Assembly (NCBI GenBank): GCA_024278015.1
Contig: JAJRUC010000369.1
Location: forward strand, 1 to 11,282
Reading direction: 5' to 3'
Length of the DNA: 11,282 nucleotides
Source of the DNA: Chloroflexota bacterium
Lineage (GTDB): Bacteria > Chloroflexota > Anaerolineae > 4572-78
Made by a program: the position numbers and the translations under genes. Shown here one piece after another: positions 1 to 5,992 of this stretch. The notes under the pieces were generated by a model. That model worked only from the letters and a program-made list of their open reading frames with translations, had not been told where the DNA came from and did not search any database. Positions within the stretch are counted from its first letter, which is position 1. Every line of letters starts with the position of its first letter.

Positions 1-2473
1 CGGCATTGTCTCCAACAATTCCACCGGCGCCCATTCCCTTGTGTACGGCATGACCGCCGACCACGTGCAAGCCGTCTCGGTGGTGTTGAGCGACGGCTCC
101 GCTGCCCGCTTCGGGCCGGTTGGGCCGGAGACCCTGCCCCGGCTTCAGCAGCAAAGCGGCCTGGCCGGACAAATTTACCGGCAACTGCCCCCAATTTTAT
201 CGAACAAAACCCAAGCCATTCTGGACGGCACACCCCCCCACTGGCGGCGCTGCGGCGGCTACAACCTCGACCGGCTTATCCAGACCGACAGCCTGAACCT
301 GGCCCGGCTGGTGTGCGGCGCGGAAGGGACGCTGGCCGCCATCACCAATGCGACCCTCAAGCTGGTAGACCGCCCGCCCCACACCGCGTTGGGCATTATT
401 CATTTTGATGATATGCCTTCGGCGTTGCAGGCCGTGCCGCAGTTGCTGGAAACCGGCCCTTCGGCGGTGGAGCTGATGGATAATCTGGGCCTGACGATGT
501 GCCGTCAGGCGCCGGAATATGCCCGCCTGCTGACCTTCCTGGATGGACAACCCAACACTATTCTCATCACCGAATTTACCGGCCGAACCGAAAAAGAGAC
601 CGCCGCCAAACTCGATGCCCTCATCGCCCTTCTGGAGCGCAATCATATTGGCGTCACCTGCGTGCGGGCCGAATCGGCGGGGCAGCAGGCCAACGTGTGG
701 GCCGTGCGTAAAGCCGGGCTGGGCTTGCTGATGAGCGTTAAAGGGGATTACAAGCCCATCCCCTTCATTGAAGATGCCGCCGTGCCGGTGTCCCGTCTGG
801 CCGAATACATCGGCAAACTGGAGGCGTTTTGCGCCGGGCTGGAGGTGAAAATTGCCTATTACGCCCACGTTAGCGCCGGATGCCTGCACGTGCGCCCCAT
901 GATGAATTTGAAGGAGGCGGAACAGGTCCGCAAAATGGAAACCATTGCCCGCGCCGCCGCCGAACTGGTGGCCGGATACGACGGCGCGTGGAGCAGCGAA
1001 CACGGCGACGGGCGGGCGCGGAGTTGGCTGAACGAGCAATTTTACGGCCCGGCCCTGTACGACGCCTTCCGGCAAGTCAAAACGCTGTTTGACCCGCACA
1101 ATATTTTGAACCCCGGCAATATTGTCAACGCCGGCCCCATGACCGAAAACCTGCGCTACGGGGCAAATTACGCCACCATCTCCCTTGAAACGCATCTGGA
1201 TTTTGAGCCGGATACGGGCTTTAACCGGGCGGTGGAAATGTGCAACGGGGCCGGGGTGTGCCGCAAAGAGAGCGGCGTTATGTGCCCCAGCTATATGGTC
1301 ACGCGGGACGAAGAACACAGCCCGCGCGGACGGGCCAATTTGCTGCGGGCGGCCCTTTCCGGGGCGCTGCCCGCCGCCGAACTGACCGGGGCACGGATGT
1401 TTGAGGCGTTTGACCTGTGCGTAGCGTGCAAAGCCTGCAAATCCGAATGTCCGTCATCGGTGGACATAGCCAAAATCAAAACCGAATTTCTGGCCCAATA
1501 TTACCGCCGGCATCGCCTGCCGCTGCGCAGCCGGCTGTTTGGGCGCATCGACGCCCTCAGCAAACTGGCCGTCGGGCCGCAAACATCGCTGCTGAACAGC
1601 CTGCTGCAAAACGGCCCGGCCCGCCGGGCGCTGGAAAAAACAGTGGGCATTGACCGGCGACGACCATTGCCCCCGTTTGCCCGCGAGCCGTTTGCCGTCT
1701 GGTTTCGGCGGCGGGGTCGGGCGGCGGGCGGAGACAATCGCCCGGCGGTGGTATTGCTGCCCGATGTGGCGACCAGCTTCAACCACCCGGAAGTAGCCGT
1801 GGCCGCCACCCGCGTGCTGGAAGCCATCGGCCGGCGGGTATTGCTGCCGGCCTTCACCGATTGCGGCCGCCCGCTCATTTCCAAAGGGATGGTGGCCCAG
1901 GCCAAAGCGGTGGCAACCAACGTGGTGGCCGGGCTGGCCCCCTTCGCGGAGCAAGGGCTGCCGATTGTGGGCCTGGAGCCGAGCGCGGTTTCGGCGGTGA
2001 AGGATGACTATCAGTATTTGTTGCCCAAAAATCCCCAGGCAGAAAGGGTGGCCCAAATGACCATGACCTTTGAGGAATTTATGGCCGGTCTGGCCGATGA
2101 CCCCGATTTTCGGCTGCCGGTGCAAGCGCCCCCCCCCAAAAAGATTTTGCTGCACGGGCATTGTCATCAAAAATCATTGGCGGGCACAGGGCCGGCCAAA
2201 AAGGCGCTGGGGTTGCTGGGAGCGGTGGAAATCAGCGAGGTTGATTCCGGCTGTTGCGGTATGGCCGGGGCATTCGGTTACGAGGTGGAACATTACGATA
2301 TTTCGATGGCAATGGCGGAACGGCGGCTGTTGCCCGCTATGCGGGCCGCTAACGGCGAAACGGTCATTGTGGCGGCGGGGGTCAGTTGCCGCCAGCAGAT
2401 TGCTCACGGCGCGGGCCGGCAAGCGTTGCATCCGGCCCAGGTTTTTGCGCGGGCTATGGGGCTTGAGGGGTGA
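1..2473 (+). CDS. FAD-linked oxidase / Fe-S / CCG-domain fusion (D-2-hydroxyacid dehydrogenase type), 5'-partial
   Basis: The reading frame is open from base 2, so the gene began outside the window. The GTG at 41 lies inside the FAD-binding domain (NNSTGAHSLVYGMTADHV) and is not the start. Residues below are numbered from that GTG. The FAD half shows CGGYNLDRL, CGAEGTLA, the metal-type motif YAHVSAGCLHVRP, EHGDGRARS and LFDPHNILNPGN. The Fe-S half has C401, C407 and C415 (CNGAGVCR, VMCPS), then a classic CxxCxxCxxxCP at C460, C463, C466 and C470. Two CCG-type domains follow. The second is intact (HCHQK 707-711, CCGMAG from C738, SCRQQ at C783). The first reads DCGRP at 607 and EPSA at 646-649, where I recall relatives having CCGRP and EPSC. 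This layout matches GlcD/GlcF or YdiJ-like enzymes that oxidise D-lactate, glycolate or D-2-hydroxyglutarate and pass electrons through Fe-S clusters. The exact substrate cannot be read from sequence. About 823 residues are visible; I infer that somewhat over 100 are missing. Confidence 0.9.
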   Translation, partial: GIVSNNSTGAHSLVYGMTADHVQAVSVVLSDGSAARFGPVGPETLPRLQQQSGLAGQIYRQLPPILSNKTQAILDGTPPHWRRCGGYNLDRLIQTDSLNLARLVCGAEGTLAAITNATLKLVDRPPHTALGIIHFDDMPSALQAVPQLLETGPSAVELMDNLGLTMCRQAPEYARLLTFLDGQPNTILITEFTGRTEKETAAKLDALIALLERNHIGVTCVRAESAGQQANVWAVRKAGLGLLMSVKGDYKPIPFIEDAAVPVSRLAEYIGKLEAFCAGLEVKIAYYAHVSAGCLHVRPMMNLKEAEQVRKMETIARAAAELVAGYDGAWSSEHGDGRARSWLNEQFYGPALYDAFRQVKTLFDPHNILNPGNIVNAGPMTENLRYGANYATISLETHLDFEPDTGFNRAVEMCNGAGVCRKESGVMCPSYMVTRDEEHSPRGRANLLRAALSGALPAAELTGARMFEAFDLCVACKACKSECPSSVDIAKIKTEFLAQYYRRHRLPLRSRLFGRIDALSKLAVGPQTSLLNSLLQNGPARRALEKTVGIDRRRPLPPFAREPFAVWFRRRGRAAGGDNRPAVVLLPDVATSFNHPEVAVAATRVLEAIGRRVLLPAFTDCGRPLISKGMVAQAKAVATNVVAGLAPFAEQGLPIVGLEPSAVSAVKDDYQYLLPKNPQAERVAQMTMTFEEFMAGLADDPDFRLPVQAPPPKKILLHGHCHQKSLAGTGPAKKALGLLGAVEISEVDSGCCGMAGAFGYEVEHYDISMAMAERRLLPAMRAANGETVIVAAGVSCRQQIAHGAGRQALHPAQVFARAMGLEG

Positions 2474-2552
2474 ACTTGCAACTTTCGGGATAATATTGCG
2501 TATTATCTTTCAAAGGACAATAATTTTCAGAGCGTTGAAAGGAAGGGTTGCA

Positions 2553-2729
2553 ATGGGATGTGGCCGCTTGATATTAGCCGTGCTTTTGCCTCCGCTGGCC
2601 GTATTGGATAAAGGCTGCGGGGCCGTTGTGGTGGTTACGTTGTTGACAATACTCGGCTGGATACCGGGCGTTATCGGGGCAATTGTGCTGAATAATATGG
2701 ATGACCGCTATCAGCGCCGGTATTATTAG
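2553..2729 (+). CDS. Pmp3/YqaE (UPF0057) family small membrane protein
   Basis: This is a 58-residue, two-span hydrophobic peptide. The first span (about 4-18) carries LLPPLAV and the second (about 24-47) carries LGWIPGVIGAI. These are the hallmark motifs of the Pmp3/YqaE/UPF0057 proteolipids, and the length matches the family. A polar, tyrosine- and arginine-rich tail (DDRYQRRYY) follows. The start at ATG 2553 is fixed by a good Shine-Dalgarno sequence, GGAAGGG at 2541-2547. The same frame stays open upstream into the preceding gene but only as an out-of-frame shadow. The gene lies 79 bases after the oxidase, so it could be co-transcribed or have its own promoter. Family members are linked to salt or membrane-potential stress in fungi and plants; the bacterial role is poorly defined. 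The family call is firm and the function is open. Confidence 0.85.
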   Translation: MGCGRLILAVLLPPLAVLDKGCGAVVVVTLLTILGWIPGVIGAIVLNNMDDRYQRRYY

Positions 2730-2754
2730 TACGAAGGATCCTCAGATAGCACGT

Positions 2755-2778
2755 AGGGGCACGATGCATCGTGCCCCT
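2755..2778. repeat. Perfect 24-bp palindrome, AGGGGC type
   Basis: Arms AGGGGCACGA and TCGTGCCCCT meet at the self-complementary centre TGCA, giving a perfect 24-base palindrome. It lies between the convergent Pmp3-like gene and the FabH gene. The AGGGGC...GCCCCT ends are shared with the second palindrome 16 bases downstream, which suggests related dispersed REP-like elements. It could also form a transcript hairpin that helps end transcription from either side. No T-run follows it directly on either strand. Confidence 0.75.
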
Positions 2779-2794
2779 GCTAGAATCACATAAA

Positions 2795-2813
2795 CAGGGG
2801 CGACTCGCCCCTG
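2795..2813. repeat. Second AGGGGC-type palindrome / possible terminator
   Basis: Arms CAGGGGCGA and TCGCCCCTG flank a single central base. On the plus strand a T-rich stretch (TATTTTTTAA, 2817-2826) begins only a few bases after the stem, so it may work as a weak terminator for the plus-strand genes. On the minus strand the stem is followed only by TTTATG, so it is less convincing as a FabH terminator. It shares its ends with the palindrome at 2755, and the two look like a doublet. Confidence 0.65.
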
Positions 2814-2842
2814 CGCTATTTTTTAATTCACCGAACAGCCGG

Positions 2843-4048
2843 CTATTTTTTGCGGCTGTTTTTGCGGCTCCACCACGGCAGCCGTTTGCCCACCGAGGTG
2901 TACAGGGGCAACATCAGGGTGCCGGCCTTGTAAGATGTTTCATCCAGCACAGTGCGGGCTTTAACCCGCACGCTGGTTGAAGTGCGAGCCAGCCGTTTGC
3001 GCAAGGCGTTGATGTCCCAAATCAGGTCTTCATCCGCAACTTCGGCGGTTTGGCCCAGAGGTTGGCCCCATTGCACCACAGTGCTGGCCCAGGTTAGCCC
3101 CGCGCCGAAACTGACCATGCAAATATGGTCGCCTTCCTTAAGACGGCCTTCTTCTATGGCTTCAATTAACGCCAGCGGAATGGAAGCGGCGGAAGTGTTG
3201 CCGTATTTGTGCAGGTTGACAAAAACCTTTTCTTTGGGAATACCCAGCCGACGAATGGCCAGGTCTATGATACGGGCATTGGCCTGATGCGGAATGAGCA
3301 AGTCAATGTCATCGACGGTCATACCGGCGTTTTCCAGCACCTTCAGGGTTGATTTGGGCATAACGCGGGTGGCGAACTTGAAGACTTCGCGCCCGTTCAT
3401 ACGCAAATACTGCTCGCCCCGGTCAATCATGGCGTGGTCTATTTTGGTGGCCGTACCCAGACCGGGCACAATCAGGTGCTTGCCTTTGGCCCCGTCCGAG
3501 CCTAAATCGAAACTTTTTACGCCGGTGGGCGTATTGCTGGCCGCAAGGACAACCGCCCCCGCCCCGTCGCCGAACAGCACGCAGGTATCGCGGTCTGTCC
3601 AGTCCAAAAATTTTGAAATAAGCTCTACGCCGATGACCAGCACGTTATCATACGCGCCGGTAGCAATAAATTGATGCCCGGTGACCAGGCCGTACACAAA
3701 GCCGGTGCAGCCTGTTACCAGGGTGAAGGCGGGGCAGGTGGCTCCCAGCTTGTCCTGCACCAGGCTGGAAACAATCGGCACCAGATAATCAGGCGATGAG
3801 GTGGAGACGATAATCAAATCAAGGTCGGTGGCTTGCAGACCGGCTACGTCCAGCGCTTTTTTGGCGGCGGCCACGGCCATTGATGACGATGTTTCCGCTT
3901 CATCGGCAATGTGTCGCTCTTTGATGCCGGTGCGTTGGGTAATCCACTCATCATTGGTGTCAACCATCTTTTCAAGGTCAAAATTGGTCAAAACTTTTTC
4001 AGGGACATATTTCCCCCAGCCGGAAATTTGACTATATCGTAACGACAT
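2843..4048 (-). CDS. fabH: Beta-ketoacyl-ACP synthase III (FabH) with C-terminal extension
   Basis: The 401-residue protein condenses an acyl-CoA primer with malonyl-ACP in the first step of type II fatty-acid synthesis. The family signature is complete. The N-terminus GWGKYVPEKVLTN is followed by DEWITQRTGIKERHIA (33-48), nucleophile C114 in TGCTGF, H254 in PHQANARI and N284 in KYGNTSAAS. Together these give the full Cys-His-Asn triad. The fold should end near VVQWG at about 328, yet about 73 more residues follow, ending in the basic tail WWSRKNSRKK. Typical FabH proteins are about 310-340 residues. The start at ATG 4048 is set by AGGAGA seven bases upstream; a longer frame reaches TTG 4114, but that TTG is the promoter -35 box. 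The gene has its own promoter (4086-4114) and is the last of the minus-strand series. A thiolase-fold paralogue with another acyl substrate remains possible. Confidence 0.93.
   Translation of the reverse strand: MSLRYSQISGWGKYVPEKVLTNFDLEKMVDTNDEWITQRTGIKERHIADEAETSSSMAVAAAKKALDVAGLQATDLDLIIVSTSSPDYLVPIVSSLVQDKLGATCPAFTLVTGCTGFVYGLVTGHQFIATGAYDNVLVIGVELISKFLDWTDRDTCVLFGDGAGAVVLAASNTPTGVKSFDLGSDGAKGKHLIVPGLGTATKIDHAMIDRGEQYLRMNGREVFKFATRVMPKSTLKVLENAGMTVDDIDLLIPHQANARIIDLAIRRLGIPKEKVFVNLHKYGNTSAASIPLALIEAIEEGRLKEGDHICMVSFGAGLTWASTVVQWGQPLGQTAEVADEDLIWDINALRKRLARTSTSVRVKARTVLDETSYKAGTLMLPLYTSVGKRLPWWSRKNSRKK
2847..2870 (-). repeat. 12-bp tandem duplication in the 3' end of fabH
   Basis: The plus strand reads TTTTTGCGGCT twice in tandem with a 12-base period. 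The repeats sit just before the stop codon, so the protein ends SRKN-SRKK, two copies of a four-residue unit. The near-perfect copies suggest a recent in-frame duplication. Confidence 0.75.
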
Positions 4049-4085
4049 ATTTCTTTCTCCTGATAATTGTGCTGAAAACAGGGCT

Positions 4086-4114
4086 ATTATAATCCTGATG
4101 CCTGATTTTGACAA
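4086..4114 (-). promoter_or_regulatory. Sigma-70-type promoter for fabH
   Basis: Read on the minus strand, TTGTCA (4114-4109) and a perfect TATAAT (4091-4086) are separated by exactly 17 bases. It lies in the 75-base gap between the small membrane-protein gene and fabH. The start of transcription would be near 4079, giving a leader of about 30 bases with the AGGAGA ribosome site. It looks like a housekeeping promoter rather than an ECF-type one. Confidence 0.75.
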
Positions 4115-4123
4115 TCAAAGCGA

Positions 4124-4495
4124 CTACGCTGCCAGCCGGCGTTGTTTACGGATAAAGACCACAATGCCGGTCAGGGCCAGAATTGCGCCCACTGCCGCCG
4201 AAATGAACAGCGAAATTCGGGTGGCGTTCAGGTGCGGCGCGGGCCGGTGGTCTGACCGCTGCACCTGTTTCAGGTGGGCAGCGGCCATCAAATCCTTTTG
4301 CAACCGGGCCTTGAAAGAGGGCGGCAGCGTTACCGGTTGCAGGGCCTCTTTAATGTGCCCGGCCAGGTTCAGCAAGGGGGGCAAATCCTCGTTTTCAGGG
4401 AAGAGGGAGATGTAATCCTGACTGCGATTTTGGTTTTTCAAGAGCTGTTCCGCGTGGGCAGACAGCACTTCCAGCATAATTTTTTTCCGGGTCAT
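4124..4495 (-). CDS. Small single-span membrane protein, candidate partner of the ECF sigma factor
   Basis: The 123-residue protein has a charged, helical soluble part (about 1-90) and one clear membrane span (about 94-116, ISLFISAAVGAILALTGIVV), ending in RKQRRLAA. I chose ATG 4495 because GAGG lies nine bases upstream; a TTG at 4510 would add five residues. The stretch YISLFPENEDLPPLLNLA, then LPPSFKARLQKDLM, resembles the N-terminal part of small proteins found next to ECF sigma genes in Chloroflexota (Y/L-P-E, L-x-x-LL, then P-x-F-K-x-R-L). An anti-sigma or sigma-modulating role is an inference from this pattern and from position, two genes downstream of the sigma factor. No zinc-binding HxxxCxxC anti-sigma motif is present. 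The basic C-terminal tail would by the positive-inside rule place the C-terminus in the cytoplasm, which sits awkwardly with a cytoplasmic N-terminal sigma-binding part. Confidence 0.7.
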   Translation of the reverse strand: MTRKKIMLEVLSAHAEQLLKNQNRSQDYISLFPENEDLPPLLNLAGHIKEALQPVTLPPSFKARLQKDLMAAAHLKQVQRSDHRPAPHLNATRISLFISAAVGAILALTGIVVFIRKQRRLAA

Positions 4496-4520
4496 CGGGT
4501 TCAACCTCAATAGCGGCCGG

Positions 4521-5366
4521 TTATTCAGCCGAATAAGTTACCAGGCCAAATGTGCCCGGCCCAAAGTGAACAGCAATGGAAATAGCCACATCGGTGATGA
4601 AACTGTCTTTCACGTTAAGCGATTGGCCCGCTATGTCGAACAGGCGTTGCGCGTTTTCAGGGGCCAGGGCGTGCAAAACGCATATTTTTACCGGCGAACC
4701 CTGAACCTGCGCCTGCGTCAGCTCAATGATGCGTCGCATACCCGCTTTGGCGCTGCGCACCCGGTCGCCGGCCTTCAGGGCGCCATTGTGCAGGCCGATG
4801 ACAGGCTTTAGATTCAACGCAGACCCCAGCAAGGCCGCCAACCGATTGATGCGCCCGCTCATGCGGGCGAATTTCAGGTTGTCTAGCATTAAAAAGATGC
4901 TGATTTTTTCTCGTTTGGCCTCCAGCATGGCCGTAATTTCTGCCGCCGATTTGCCCTGCCGGATGAGTTCGGCGGCCTCAACCATCATCCAGCCCAGGCC
5001 GCCGGAACTGGCTTTGCTGTCGATGACGTGGACGGTCACTTTATCGGCTACTTGTCTGGCGGCCAGTATCGCGCTTTGATACGTGCCGCTCAACCTGGAG
5101 CTGATGTGAACCGAGATGATGGGGTCGGGTTGGCCCGCCAGCGAAAGATACATCTCGGTGAATTGCCCCACAGACGGCTGCGACGTTTGCGGAAAGATGC
5201 CTTCATCAATTACTTTGCGGTAAAAGGTATCCGGGAAGATAGACACGTTTTCGTAATAGGTTTCTGCGCCGAACTGAATATTAACGGGTACGATGTTGAT
5301 ATGATGTTCCGCCAACATACTTTGCGGCAGGTCGCACGTGCTGTCGCTTACCAGTTTAATGGTCAT
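4521..5366 (-). CDS. DegV family fatty-acid-binding protein (copy 1)
   Basis: The 281-residue protein has the full DegV length and motif order: LVSDSTCDLP (5-14), TSQPS (61-65), HISSRLSGTYQSA (87-99), VIDSKASSGGLG (114-125), LDNLKFARMSGRI (161-173), GSALNLKPVI (181-190) and HFGPGTFGLV (267-276). DegV proteins, such as FakB of Firmicutes, hold one fatty acid in a buried pocket and present its carboxylate to the kinase FakA. The conserved T61, S62, S93 and H267 positions fit that pocket. No FakA gene is in the window. ATG 5366 has GGAAGG six bases upstream and overlaps the end of the sigma-factor gene by 11 bases, which indicates translational coupling. The next gene begins 25 bases after its stop. 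The bound lipid cannot be read from sequence. Confidence 0.92.
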   Translation of the reverse strand: MTIKLVSDSTCDLPQSMLAEHHINIVPVNIQFGAETYYENVSIFPDTFYRKVIDEGIFPQTSQPSVGQFTEMYLSLAGQPDPIISVHISSRLSGTYQSAILAARQVADKVTVHVIDSKASSGGLGWMMVEAAELIRQGKSAAEITAMLEAKREKISIFLMLDNLKFARMSGRINRLAALLGSALNLKPVIGLHNGALKAGDRVRSAKAGMRRIIELTQAQVQGSPVKICVLHALAPENAQRLFDIAGQSLNVKDSFITDVAISIAVHFGPGTFGLVTYSAE

Positions 5367-5937
5367 GATAGCCTTCCAGCGATTCTACAATTTCAGGATG
5401 TTCAGCCAGAATTGCCTTCAACGATACCAGGGTTCGATGGTAAAGCGATTTGATGGCCCCTTCGCTGCGGTTCAGGATGCGGCCTATTTCGGCATTGGAT
5501 TCCCCGTCGATGAATTTCAGCACCAGCAATTGCTGTCGAACGGGGGGCAGTTGGCTGATGGCCTGTCGCAGCAAGCCGGCTTCTTCGGTTTTGACCATAC
5601 TATGATACGGATTGCTGTGGTTGCCGCTAACCAGCTTAACATCGTCCAGGGTGACTATCTTCTTTTTCTGACGGTCGCGGTGCCAATTTGCCACCAGATT
5701 ATGAGCGATACGATACAGCCACGCCGAAAACGGATGTCCCCGGTCTTTGTACGAGGCCAGATGATTTAAGGCTTTGTGAAACACTTTCGCCGTCAAATCT
5801 TCGGCATCTTGCTGATTGCCGGTGCGATAATAGATGTAGGTGTAAATTTTGACGACGTAGCGCTCATACAGAACGCCGAAGGCTTCCGGGTCTGTTTTAG
5901 CCTGTTCGATGAGGTCTTTTTCATCAGGAAATTTCAT
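5356..5937 (-). CDS. ECF-type RNA polymerase sigma factor (sigma-70 family)
   Basis: The 193-residue protein has only sigma regions 2 and 4, the ECF layout. Region 2 spans about 20-89, with DAEDLTAKVFHKAL (44-57) for core binding and FSAWLYRIAHNLVANWHRDR (70-89) for the -10 contact. Region 4 spans about 123-177, with LPPVRQQLLVLKFIDGES and a helix-turn-helix NAEIGRILNRSEGAIKSLYHR (148-168). The start at ATG 5937 has AGGT about eight bases upstream, a modest ribosome site. It lies 55 bases after DegV copy 2 and overlaps DegV copy 1 by 11 bases. It therefore sits between two DegV genes. No zinc-finger anti-sigma gene is adjacent; the single-span protein two genes downstream is the nearest candidate. 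No conserved ECF-type promoter was identified in the window, so its targets are unknown. Confidence 0.93.
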   Translation of the reverse strand: MKFPDEKDLIEQAKTDPEAFGVLYERYVVKIYTYIYYRTGNQQDAEDLTAKVFHKALNHLASYKDRGHPFSAWLYRIAHNLVANWHRDRQKKKIVTLDDVKLVSGNHSNPYHSMVKTEEAGLLRQAISQLPPVRQQLLVLKFIDGESNAEIGRILNRSEGAIKSLYHRTLVSLKAILAEHPEIVESLEGYHDH

Positions 5938-5973
5938 TTATTTACCTGTTTAAACACAAATGAGGGGCAATGG

Positions 5974-5991
5974 ATGCGCCACGGGGCGCAT
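5974..5991. other. Short hairpin between degV copy 2 and the sigma-factor gene
   Basis: Arms ATGCGCC and GGCGCAT enclose the four-base loop ACGG, just past the stop codon of DegV copy 2 (stop at 5993-5995). In the direction of transcription (minus) no T-run follows, so it is not a canonical terminator. It could instead protect a processed mRNA end or cause pausing. Confidence 0.45.
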
Positions 5992-5992
5992 T

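Noticed and set aside
197..1318. Long minus-strand open frame (373 codons) opposite the FAD oxidase gene
   Set aside because: It lies fully antisense to a gene with clear domain motifs, its protein is rich in G, H, Q and R typical of mirror frames in GC-rich DNA, and no known motif is visible.
2129..2142. Run of nine C and five A in the oxidase gene as a frameshift site
   Set aside because: The frame continues cleanly through it into the conserved HCHQK and CCGMAG motifs, so there is no sign of a real or programmed shift.
2476..2506. Possible promoter TTGCAA with TATTAT before the Pmp3-like gene
   Set aside because: The spacer is 19 bases and the boxes are imperfect; the AT-rich stretch is also an inverted repeat (ATAATA/TATTAT). 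Too weak to call.
2070..2552. Upstream extension of the Pmp3-like frame into the oxidase gene
   Set aside because: It overlaps the oxidase C-terminal domain in another frame, and the real start at 2553 has its own Shine-Dalgarno site and gives the family-typical length.
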